A DNA stretch of 64,000 nucleotides from JBJYKD01 sp049310025 (GTDB taxonomy: Bacteria; Bacillota; Thermosediminibacteria; Thermosediminibacterales; Tepidanaerobacteraceae), in contig NZ_JBJYKD010000004.1 of NCBI RefSeq assembly GCF_049310025.1, forward strand, positions 62,001 to 126,000. Direction: 5' to 3'. The notes beneath the pieces are model-generated. The model made no database searches. It was not told the DNA's origin and was given only the letters and a program-made list of their open reading frames with translations. This document shows, piece by piece, positions 42,472 to 49,317 of this stretch (position 1 is the first letter of the stretch; each line of letters opens with the position of its first letter). Position numbers and translations under genes: made by a program.

Positions 42472-42981
42472 ATGTCTTGCATAAAGGACCTGATAATCAA
42501 CCCTGACGGGCAGAGCAGAGCGTCGCTGGCATATTTATTATTGCTTGCCAATGTCCTAGGGGTTGCAATATTTTTGGAGGGCAATAAAAGCACTATTTCC
42601 AGAGTAGCAGCAGAAAGAGGTCCAGATAATGCGGGGGTTAAAAGTACCGGAGGATATACTGCCCCGCAAGATTTCGATGAAACTTCAATGGGCAATGTCG
42701 CATCCATTAATGCCGGGAATGCTGAAGTCGTGGACAATAAAGGGGAACCGGGCCATCCGGAGCTCAAGAGTGATGTTCTCTCATTAGTGCACGGAGCAGG
42801 GCGGGTGGAGAAAGACACGAAGTCAAACCATGAAGACGAACATTCGAAAAGGGAAAGGTTTAAAGAAAAGGTCATCGACTTTAAGGAAGCGGCCTCTGAA
42901 AGAAAAAATCAGGATACCAGAGAGCCGTTAAAAACACTTGTCTGGCGATTTCCCGGAGGAGAGCAAATGCGGAATCGTTGA
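42472..42981 (+). CDS. Hypothetical single-TM protein
   Basis: A 169-residue protein I do not recognise. One hydrophobic helix (SLAYLLLLANVLGVAIFL, about 18-36), then a polar, low-complexity tail rich in Gly, Asn, Glu and Lys. AATGGGAGGG precedes ATG 42472. With a SigK-like promoter and spore genes beside it, a mother-cell or coat role is plausible. Its stop TGA overlaps the -35 box of the rplU promoter. Confidence 0.6.
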   Translation: MSCIKDLIINPDGQSRASLAYLLLLANVLGVAIFLEGNKSTISRVAAERGPDNAGVKSTGGYTAPQDFDETSMGNVASINAGNAEVVDNKGEPGHPELKSDVLSLVHGAGRVEKDTKSNHEDEHSKRERFKEKVIDFKEAASERKNQDTREPLKTLVWRFPGGEQMRNR

Positions 42982-43007
42982 CAGATAGGCCCGGCTTGTG
43001 TTAAAAT
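42978..43007 (+). promoter_or_regulatory. SigA promoter of rplU-prp-rpmA
   Basis: TTGACA at 42978-42983 and TAAAAT at 43002-43007, an 18-base spacer. Confidence 0.7.
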
Positions 43008-43013
43008 AGCATG

Positions 43014-43074
43014 GGTGGTGACTTGCGCCGGCCACCGCACGGGACAGGTCTTAAAAATATTACCTGGATTCCCG
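43014..43074 (+). ncRNA. Structured rplU leader, candidate L21 autoregulatory leader
   Basis: Two hairpins between promoter and ribosome site: GGTGG (43014-43018) with CCACC (43032-43036), and CGGGacAGGT (43040-43049) with ACCT...CCCG (43062-43074). Position and structure fit the L21-leader class known in Firmicutes, in which L21 represses its own operon. I could not align it to the class model. Confidence 0.45.
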
Positions 43075-43098
43075 GCGAGTTAAAGGAGGATGATGTGT

Positions 43099-43410
43099 GT
43101 GTATGCGATAATTGAGACCGGCGGTAAACAGTACAGGGTTTCCGAAGGCGATATAATCCGCGTTGAAAAGCTGGCGGCTGCTGAAGGGCAGGTCGTCGAA
43201 TTTGACAAAGTGCTGGCCGTTTCCAGGGACGGCGAGCTTTTGGTGGGGAAACCCTGGGTTGAGAACGCAAAAGTTACGGCAACGGTCTTAAAGCACGGCA
43301 AAGGCGATAAGATCATTGTGTTTAAGTACAAGCCCAAGAAAAACTATCGCAGGAAGCAGGGCCATCGCCAGCCCTTTTCGGAAATAAAGATTGAAAAAAT
43401 AGAAGGATAG
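43099..43410 (+). CDS. rplU: Ribosomal protein bL21
   Basis: A 103-residue large-subunit protein beginning YAIIETGGKQYRV, with the conserved KYKPKKNYRRKQGHRQPF near the C-terminus. GTG at 43099 is chosen: it gives the family N-terminus and stands nine bases after GGAGG, whereas ATGs at 43090 and 43093 are too near the ribosome site. prp begins one base after its stop. Confidence 0.95.
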   Translation: MYAIIETGGKQYRVSEGDIIRVEKLAAAEGQVVEFDKVLAVSRDGELLVGKPWVENAKVTATVLKHGKGDKIIVFKYKPKKNYRRKQGHRQPFSEIKIEKIEG

Positions 43411-43411
43411 C

Positions 43412-43750
43412 ATGATAAGGATCGAGGTTGTACGGGATGCCGGCGAAAAGTTTAAGAGGCTGGAGATATCCGGCCATGCCGGATATGCCGAATACGGAAG
43501 GGATATAGTATGTGCCGCCGTATCGGCGCTGGCTGAAACGGCGGCTCTGGGCCTTGAAAAGATTGCGGGTGTCAGACCTCTGGTAAAAAAGAGGGAAGGG
43601 TACTTTTTACTGAAGCTTCCGGAGAATATAAATGAAGATGCTTATACAAGATCTTCTATTATAATTGAAACCATTTGTTTGGGCCTTGTAGACATGTCTA
43701 AATCATACCCTTCACACGTACAGGTGAAGATGAAAAAGGAGGTGCAATAG
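43412..43750 (+). CDS. prp: Ribosomal-processing cysteine protease Prp
   Basis: A 112-residue protease that trims the N-terminus of bL27. The catalytic pair H22 (GHAGYAEYG) and C34 (DIVCAAVSAL) is intact. It lies between rplU and rpmA, and the L27 downstream carries the matching cleavable extension. Confidence 0.93.
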   Translation: MIRIEVVRDAGEKFKRLEISGHAGYAEYGRDIVCAAVSALAETAALGLEKIAGVRPLVKKREGYFLLKLPENINEDAYTRSSIIIETICLGLVDMSKSYPSHVQVKMKKEVQ

Positions 43751-44023
43751 ATGAATTTGCAGCTTTTTGCTCACAAGAAAGGAATGGGAAGCACCCGTAA
43801 CGGAAGGGACAGTGAGTCTAAACGCCTGGGCGTGAAAAGATACGACGGCCAGTATGTCACTGCCGGCAGTATTCTCGTCCGCCAGAGAGGAACAAAGATA
43901 TATCCCGGTAAAAACGTGGGGATGGGAGTGGACTATACCCTTTTTGCAAAAACGGATGGGTATGTGAAGTTCGAGGAGAGAGGAAAGGATAAAAAAGTGG
44001 TGAGTGTTTACGCTGAAATGTAA
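43751..44023 (+). CDS. rpmA: Ribosomal protein bL27
   Basis: A 90-residue protein. Its N-terminal MNLQLFAHKKGMGSTRNG has the LxLxxFA extension found in Firmicutes; Prp cuts after the Phe to expose the peptidyl-transferase tail. Starts at the base after the prp stop codon. Confidence 0.96.
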   Translation: MNLQLFAHKKGMGSTRNGRDSESKRLGVKRYDGQYVTAGSILVRQRGTKIYPGKNVGMGVDYTLFAKTDGYVKFEERGKDKKVVSVYAEM

Positions 44024-44077
44024 GCTCCTTTACGGAGCTTTATTTGTTCGGGGCGCCCTTTTTTGGGGCTTTTTTTG
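44023..44077 (+). terminator. Double terminator after rpmA
   Basis: AGCTCC / GGAGCT (44023-44028, 44034-44039) followed by TTTATTT, then a second stem with GCCC / GGGGC near 44056-44070 and seven Ts. Confidence 0.8.
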
Positions 44078-44163
44078 TTTGTAAAAAGGGGAGGAGGAAA
44101 TTAATAAGGAGATATAGAATTAAGCTATAGAAATTTTATTTAGATTGGAAAGGATTGGGGTTT

Positions 44164-44802
44164 TTGAACAGGTTAACTTTTCTGTTAATTATAAGCACCC
44201 AGGCCCTGATCAACATAACAGCATCGCTATCACTGCTGTTCAAACCTGGCAACGGGGGTTTAATAAGGACCGCCGCAGGATTATGCTTGCTCATTTTTAC
44301 CGCGGGGAGCCTGTTGACTTTTAAGGATGCCTGCAGGAAAAATCTTTACAGGGAGTGGTGGAGTTTATTTAAAATTTTCCGACAGTACAGGCATGATTTT
44401 CAGAACCACCTTCAGCTAATATACGGATTTATCCAGCTCAAGAAATACGACAGGGTGTTAGAATATATAAGAGATTTGAAAAAGGCCGATGAAACTGTGA
44501 GCCGTATCTGTGCTCTGACGGACCCCGGAATAATGTGCTTTTTACTGGAGCTTGTAAGTTCGCTGAGACAGAAAGGCGTCGATGTTTCCGTAGAAATAAG
44601 TGAGGATTTTGACGCCAACTCCGTAAATATAGCGAACGTCAGAAAGCAAATCAGTAATTATATGGTCGGTTTTGACGGAAATGAAGGCATAAAAGACGTA
44701 AAAATTTTACTTAATGGTTCAAATGTTCAAATTTGCTCCAGCGCTATGAGGGAGAATGTCAATATGCCGGAAGAGCGTCAGATGCCGGCTTGCCCAAAAT
44801 AA
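44164..44802 (+). CDS. Membrane-anchored Spo0B-like phosphotransferase (SPOB_a domain)
   Basis: A 212-residue protein. Two N-terminal hydrophobic segments (about 5-25 and 34-53) precede a helical hairpin with H77 in RQYRHDFQNHLQLIYGF, the Spo0B/sensor-kinase dimerisation pattern. The remaining C-terminal part is short and lacks the N, G1 and G2 ATP motifs, so it would pass, not make, phosphate. Its place between rpmA and obg equals that of spo0B in Bacillus, whose protein has no membrane anchor. TTG at 44164 is preferred with AAAGGA upstream. Confidence 0.72.
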   Translation: MNRLTFLLIISTQALINITASLSLLFKPGNGGLIRTAAGLCLLIFTAGSLLTFKDACRKNLYREWWSLFKIFRQYRHDFQNHLQLIYGFIQLKKYDRVLEYIRDLKKADETVSRICALTDPGIMCFLLELVSSLRQKGVDVSVEISEDFDANSVNIANVRKQISNYMVGFDGNEGIKDVKILLNGSNVQICSSAMRENVNMPEERQMPACPK

Positions 44803-44858
44803 ATCTTTTCAGGCCCTGTTTTTAAATGGCTCAAAAGGGGAATCCTTATAAAGAAATG

Positions 44859-44886
44859 TTGAAGGAACGGGTAAAACTGGTATAAT
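44859..44886 (+). promoter_or_regulatory. Promoter of obg
   Basis: TTGAAG (44859-44864), 16 bases, TATAAT (44881-44886) with a TG extension just before the -10. Confidence 0.6.
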
Positions 44887-44904
44887 TAAAAAAGGTGATG
44901 GAAA

Positions 44905-46173
44905 GTGTTTATAGACAGGGCGAAGATATTCGTTAAAGCCGGCGACGGCGGTGACGGAGTGGTGGCCTTCAGGAGAGAGAAGTATGTCCCAAGGGGCGGA
45001 CCGAGCGGCGGAGACGGAGGCAAGGGCGGCGACGTGGTATTGATGGTGGACTCAAATCTTTCCACTCTGATGGATCTGAAGTACAAGGTCCATTACAAGG
45101 CGAAAAGAGGGGAACACGGCCAGGGGGCCAATAAAATAGGAAAAAGCGCCGAGGATTTAATCATTCGCGTTCCCCCGGGTACAGTGGTGAAGGACGCGCA
45201 GAGCGGCGAAGTTCTGGCGGATCTGGTGGAAAATGGCCAGACTTTCATTGCAGCCAGAGGAGGCCGCGGCGGGAGGGGGAACGCCAGGTTCGTCTCATCG
45301 GTCCATAGAGCCCCGGACTTTGCGGAAAAAGGCGAACCCGGCGAAGCACGGTGGATCATCCTGGAGTTAAAGCTTCTAGCGGACGTGGGATTAATAGGAT
45401 TTCCCAATGCGGGCAAATCTACCCTCCTTTCCCGTATGACGGCCGCCAGGCCCAAGATAGCCGATTATCCGTTTACGACACTTTCTCCCAACCTCGGAGT
45501 TGTCGACATAAGCCCCGGCGAGGGGAAAAGTTTTGTTGTGGCGGACATTCCGGGCCTAATCGAGGGTGCCCATGAGGGCATGGGGCTTGGCCATGAGTTT
45601 TTAAGGCACGTGGAAAGAACTCGATTGCTCATCCATGTAATAGATGCGGCAGGGTTAGAAAATGATCCGGTGGAGGGATTTTATATCATAAACCGGGAAA
45701 TAAAAGAGTACAGCGAAAAACTCGCTCAAAAGCCACAGATAATTGCCGCCAACAAAATGGACCTGCCCCAGGCCCGGGCAAATTTTGAGCGCATAAAGTC
45801 CGCCCTTGAGCGGGAAGGTTTGGAAGTGCTTCCGATTTCCGGCGCTACCGGCCAGGGAGTAAAGGAACTGGTATACAAAGTCGCCAATTTGCTTGAAAAA
45901 ATGCCGCAGGACATTCACGCCGAAGAGATTCGCCAGTATACGCTTCGGGAGGAAAAGCCTTTCAAAGTGGAACGGGGCGGGCGGGTTTTTTACGTATCCG
46001 GCAAGCTTGTGGAGCGCCTTGTGGCCATGACGGACCTTGAGAACGAGTCGGCGGTTAAAAGACTTCAAATTACTTTTAAAAGGCTCGGTCTGGATGATGC
46101 CCTCAAAAAGGAAGGGATAAAAGAGGGAGATACCGTAAAAATAGGAGAGGCTGAATTTTTATATATGGAATGA
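44905..46173 (+). CDS. obg: GTPase Obg/CgtA
   Basis: A 422-residue ribosome-assembly GTPase. The Gly-rich Obg fold (about 1-158, GGDGGDGVVAFRREKYVPRGG, RGGRGGRGNARF), the G domain (GFPNAGKST, DIPGLIEGAHEG, NKMDLP), and the C-terminal OCT domain (about 350-422) are all present. Start GTG at 44905 after AAGGTGATGG. Confidence 0.96.
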   Translation: MFIDRAKIFVKAGDGGDGVVAFRREKYVPRGGPSGGDGGKGGDVVLMVDSNLSTLMDLKYKVHYKAKRGEHGQGANKIGKSAEDLIIRVPPGTVVKDAQSGEVLADLVENGQTFIAARGGRGGRGNARFVSSVHRAPDFAEKGEPGEARWIILELKLLADVGLIGFPNAGKSTLLSRMTAARPKIADYPFTTLSPNLGVVDISPGEGKSFVVADIPGLIEGAHEGMGLGHEFLRHVERTRLLIHVIDAAGLENDPVEGFYIINREIKEYSEKLAQKPQIIAANKMDLPQARANFERIKSALEREGLEVLPISGATGQGVKELVYKVANLLEKMPQDIHAEEIRQYTLREEKPFKVERGGRVFYVSGKLVERLVAMTDLENESAVKRLQITFKRLGLDDALKKEGIKEGDTVKIGEAEFLYME

Positions 46174-46215
46174 TTGACCTTCTTTTAAATTTCGCACAAA
46201 GGGCTTTACACTAAA

Positions 46216-46244
46216 TTGAAAAAAGCAACACGAAATGGTATAAT
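46216..46244 (+). promoter_or_regulatory. Promoter of nadD-yqeK
   Basis: TTGAAA (46216-46221), 17 bases, TGG-TATAAT (46239-46244). Confidence 0.65.
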
Positions 46245-46284
46245 TTCTATTAAACTTGAGTTGCGTATGTGGGGGAGGATTTAT

Positions 46285-46899
46285 TTGTCGAATAAGAAAA
46301 GGGTAGGGATTATGGGGGGTACGTTTGACCCTATCCACTACGGTCACCTGGTGACGGCGGAGGCGGCCAGGATAAACTTTAATCTGGACGAAGTCGTTTT
46401 TACTCCTGCGGGCAATCCGCCGCATAAAAAGAACTACAAAGTTACCGAAGCCGAACACAGGTATCTGATGACGGTTCTTGCCGTGAATGACAATCCTTTT
46501 TTTAAAGTTTCAAGGATGGAGATTGACAGGCCCGGTTATACCTATACAATAGACACCATCCGGCAGTTTTCTATAGAGTACGGCAAAGATACCTCTCTTT
46601 TTTTTATTAGCGGCGCCGACGCCATTCTGGATATTTTAACGTGGAAAGATGTGGCCGAGGTGTTGAATTACTGCACTTTCATTGCCGCCACCCGGCCGGG
46701 CTATCACTTAGCCGAATTGAAAAAAAAGCTGGAAGAGATAAAACGCCTTTACGGGAAAGATGTTTATCCTATGGAGGTAACCGGTCTTGACATATCATCT
46801 ACCGATATACGAAACAGGGTAAAGCAGGGCCTTTCCATAAAATATCTGCTGCCTGATAGTGTGGAAACATACATTAAAAAGAACGGCCTCTACAGGTGA
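46285..46899 (+). CDS. nadD: Nicotinate-nucleotide adenylyltransferase
   Basis: A 204-residue nucleotidyltransferase of NAD synthesis. The GGTFDPIHYGHL motif near residue 10 and ISSTDIRNRV near 172 are diagnostic. Start TTG at 46285 after GGGGGAGG. yqeK begins five bases after its stop. Confidence 0.93.
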   Translation: MSNKKRVGIMGGTFDPIHYGHLVTAEAARINFNLDEVVFTPAGNPPHKKNYKVTEAEHRYLMTVLAVNDNPFFKVSRMEIDRPGYTYTIDTIRQFSIEYGKDTSLFFISGADAILDILTWKDVAEVLNYCTFIAATRPGYHLAELKKKLEEIKRLYGKDVYPMEVTGLDISSTDIRNRVKQGLSIKYLLPDSVETYIKKNGLYR

Positions 46900-46903
46900 T
46901 AAA

Positions 46904-47488
46904 ATGCTTTCAAGAGATGACATCATAGAAAATTTAAGGACAAACCTTACTCCGGAGCGCTTTTTGCATTCCCTGAACGTTGCGCAAACAGCCGCAGGGC
47001 TTGCCGGGCATTTTGGGGCCGATATAAAGAGGGCTGAATTGGCCGGCCTTGTGCACGATTGCCTCAAAGACCTGCCCGCGAGCGTTCAGTTGAAAATGGC
47101 TGAAAATTTTGGTATACTGTTAGATGACATTGAAAAATCGGAACCGGCGCTGATTCACGGGCCTTTAGGTGCAGTCTATGCCCGGGAAGCTTACGGTATA
47201 CAAGACGAAGATATCCTTCGAGCCGTAAGAACGCACACGACCGGAGATGTGAATATGACTTTGCTCGATAAAATCATTTTTATTTCCGATTATATAGAAC
47301 CGGCCAGAAGCTTTCCCGGAGTTGAGGAAATGAGGAAAAAGGCGTGTATAGACCTGGACGAAGCTGTACTGCTGGCTTTTGATTCGACAATTAAATACGT
47401 GCTTGCCAGGAAAAGCCTTTTGCATCCAAGGACCGTAAACGCCAGGAATTTCCTACTCATGCAAAAGGGAAGAGAGGAGAAGCCATGA
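46904..47488 (+). CDS. yqeK: HD-domain protein YqeK (Ap4A hydrolase, symmetrical, type)
   Basis: A 194-residue HD hydrolase: RFLHSLNVAQTAAGLAGHFG, GLVHDCLKDL, IHGPLGAV and SDYIEP give the metal ligands of the HD superfamily. YqeK in Firmicutes breaks Ap4A symmetrically. nadD-yqeK-rsfS order is conserved. Confidence 0.9.
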   Translation: MLSRDDIIENLRTNLTPERFLHSLNVAQTAAGLAGHFGADIKRAELAGLVHDCLKDLPASVQLKMAENFGILLDDIEKSEPALIHGPLGAVYAREAYGIQDEDILRAVRTHTTGDVNMTLLDKIIFISDYIEPARSFPGVEEMRKKACIDLDEAVLLAFDSTIKYVLARKSLLHPRTVNARNFLLMQKGREEKP

Positions 47489-48663
47489 AAAAAATTTTGA
47501 AATACACCCTGTTATCCGTATTGTTTGTGGTTCTTTCAGTGGGCAGCGGGTTTTACTATGTTTTTTACAGTTTGAACCACCAGGGGGCGGCGGCGAACTC
47601 TTCCGATAAAATATCCAATACCGACGAATTCGTGAAAGGAGGCCGCCTCAACATACTCCTTTTGGGCCTTGATGCAGGGACCATTGGGGCAAAAGAAGAG
47701 TACAACCGCCACAGGTCCGACACCATAATGGTCTTTAGCATAGACCAAAAGAAAAAGGATGTCAAAGTTTTGTCTATACCGAGGGATACGCGGGTTAAAA
47801 TTCCGGGAGTCGGAGTCCAGAAAATTAATGCGGCCATGGCTTACGGGGGAGCGGATCTGGCTGTAAAAACCGTAAAGGAATTTTTGGGGGTTCCTATTCA
47901 TAACTATGTCGTTGTAAATTACAAAGGGTTTAGAGACATAGTGGATGCCGTCGGCGGGGTTGAAATGAATATAGAAAAACGCTTAAAATACGATGATAAT
48001 GCGGGCAACCTCCATATAGATTTAAAGCCCGGATTGCAGGTGCTGGACGGGGAGAAAGCCGAACAATTCGTCAGGTACAGGCATTACCCCGAAGGAGATG
48101 TAGCCAGGGTGAGGGCCCAGCAAAAATTTGTGGAAGCGTTGGCCAGGACGCTTTTAAAACCCGCCACTCTTTTAAAATTACCCAGGATAATTGACGCGGT
48201 GCAGGAAAACGTCCAGACGGATATACCGCCGCTGGAAATGGCCAAGCTGGCCAATATGGCAAGGCAAATCAAAGAGGAAAACATCCAGATGTACATGTTG
48301 CCGGGAGAAGGCAGATATATTTCCGGCGTGAGTTATTATATACCGTACCAGTATCAGATGGATGAATTGATTAATGACGTATTTTTTGACGGCGGCGATA
48401 CAAAGGTTGCCGTATTAAACGGAAACGGTTCCTCCGGCATAGCTTCCAAAATAGCCAAGGAACTTGAGGCCAGGGGTTTTAAAGTTGTAAAAATAGCCAA
48501 CGCCGATAGCTTTGACTATGAAACCACCACAATTATATACCCGAAAGAGAAGAAAGACGATGCTGAAAAAATAGCACAGATTTTTCCAAAACCCGAGATG
48601 AAGGAAGAATCCCAGCTGCAAGCGGGGCTTACTACCGTAATAATCGGAAAGGATGTAAATTGA
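47485..48663 (+). CDS. LytR-CpsA-Psr family wall polymer ligase with LytR_C domain
   Basis: A 392-residue protein. Signal-anchor at about 5-28, LCP domain (HRSDTIMVFSID, LSIPRDTRVKIPG, AEQFVRYRHYPEGDVARVRAQQKF), and a C-terminal LytR_C domain (VAVLNGNGSSGIASKIAKELEARGF). LCP enzymes attach anionic polymers to peptidoglycan. Overlaps the yqeK stop by four bases. Confidence 0.9.
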   Translation: MKKILKYTLLSVLFVVLSVGSGFYYVFYSLNHQGAAANSSDKISNTDEFVKGGRLNILLLGLDAGTIGAKEEYNRHRSDTIMVFSIDQKKKDVKVLSIPRDTRVKIPGVGVQKINAAMAYGGADLAVKTVKEFLGVPIHNYVVVNYKGFRDIVDAVGGVEMNIEKRLKYDDNAGNLHIDLKPGLQVLDGEKAEQFVRYRHYPEGDVARVRAQQKFVEALARTLLKPATLLKLPRIIDAVQENVQTDIPPLEMAKLANMARQIKEENIQMYMLPGEGRYISGVSYYIPYQYQMDELINDVFFDGGDTKVAVLNGNGSSGIASKIAKELEARGFKVVKIANADSFDYETTTIIYPKEKKDDAEKIAQIFPKPEMKEESQLQAGLTTVIIGKDVN

Positions 48664-48680
48664 AAAGTGGAGGGAAATGG

Positions 48681-49055
48681 ATGGAAAAAGACCCAAAAGC
48701 CTGTGCCGTATTAGCTGCAAAAACCCTTGACGACAAAAAGGGTCGTGATATAGTAATCCTTGATATCAGCGATATATCCAGTATAGCCGACTATTTCGTT
48801 ATAGCCACAGGCAGGTCGATAATTCATGTAAAAGCACTGGCCGATGAAGTGGAGAAAAAACTCATGGAAGAAGGCTATAAGCTGAGAGGCAAAGAAGGTT
48901 ATGAAGAGGCTAAATGGGTCTTGCTTGATTTTAACGATGTGGTGATTCACATTTTTTATGAACCCGAGAGAGAATACTACATGCTGGAGAGGTTATGGGC
49001 CGATGCCAGACGGCTGGACATTGACATAACCTGCCAGATTTCATATAATAAATAA
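48681..49055 (+). CDS. rsfS: Ribosome silencing factor RsfS
   Basis: A 124-residue protein with AAKTLDDKKGRDIVILDISDISSIADYFVIATG and DFNDVVIHIF, the RsfS/Iojap signature. It blocks subunit joining on L14 in poor nutrition. ATG 48681 after GGAGGG. The leuS promoter lies inside its 3' end. Confidence 0.94.
   Translation: MEKDPKACAVLAAKTLDDKKGRDIVILDISDISSIADYFVIATGRSIIHVKALADEVEKKLMEEGYKLRGKEGYEEAKWVLLDFNDVVIHIFYEPEREYYMLERLWADARRLDIDITCQISYNK
49021..49049 (+). promoter_or_regulatory. Consensus SigA promoter of leuS
   Basis: TTGACA (49021-49026), 17 bases, TATAAT (49044-49049): all twelve consensus bases are present. It lies within the last codons of rsfS. Confidence 0.85.
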
Positions 49056-49056
49056 T

Positions 49057-49260
49057 TGAAAACGGAGTTTACAAGGAGTAGTAGGGGCAAAATCCTTCAC
49101 AGAGATCCGGAGGAGGGTGAAAATCCGGAAAGGGAAATGCCTTGAACTCGCCTTGAAAGTTCGGCCGGCAGGCGTTAAAATGCAAAGAGGGGGCTTTTTG
49201 CCAATTAGGGTGGTACCGCGAGAAAGGGCTTCTCGTCCCTAAAAGGGATGAGGAGCTTTT
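49057..49260 (+). ncRNA. T-box leader of leuS (Leu specifier CUC)
   Basis: The T-box core AGGGTGGTACCGCG is at 49207-49220, and the terminator GCTTCTCGTCCCT / AGGGATGAGGAGC (49228-49240, 49244-49256) with TTTT follows. The stem I region holds AGTA (about 49077-49080) and a GAA-CTC-G specifier with CTC at 49147-49149, a Leu codon. Uncharged tRNA-Leu would stabilise the antiterminator and turn on leuS. Confidence 0.9.
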
Positions 49261-49317
49261 AATTTATTTTAATTTATATAGTTTATATCTTTATTCGCGT
49301 TAAAAGGAGGTATCAGA

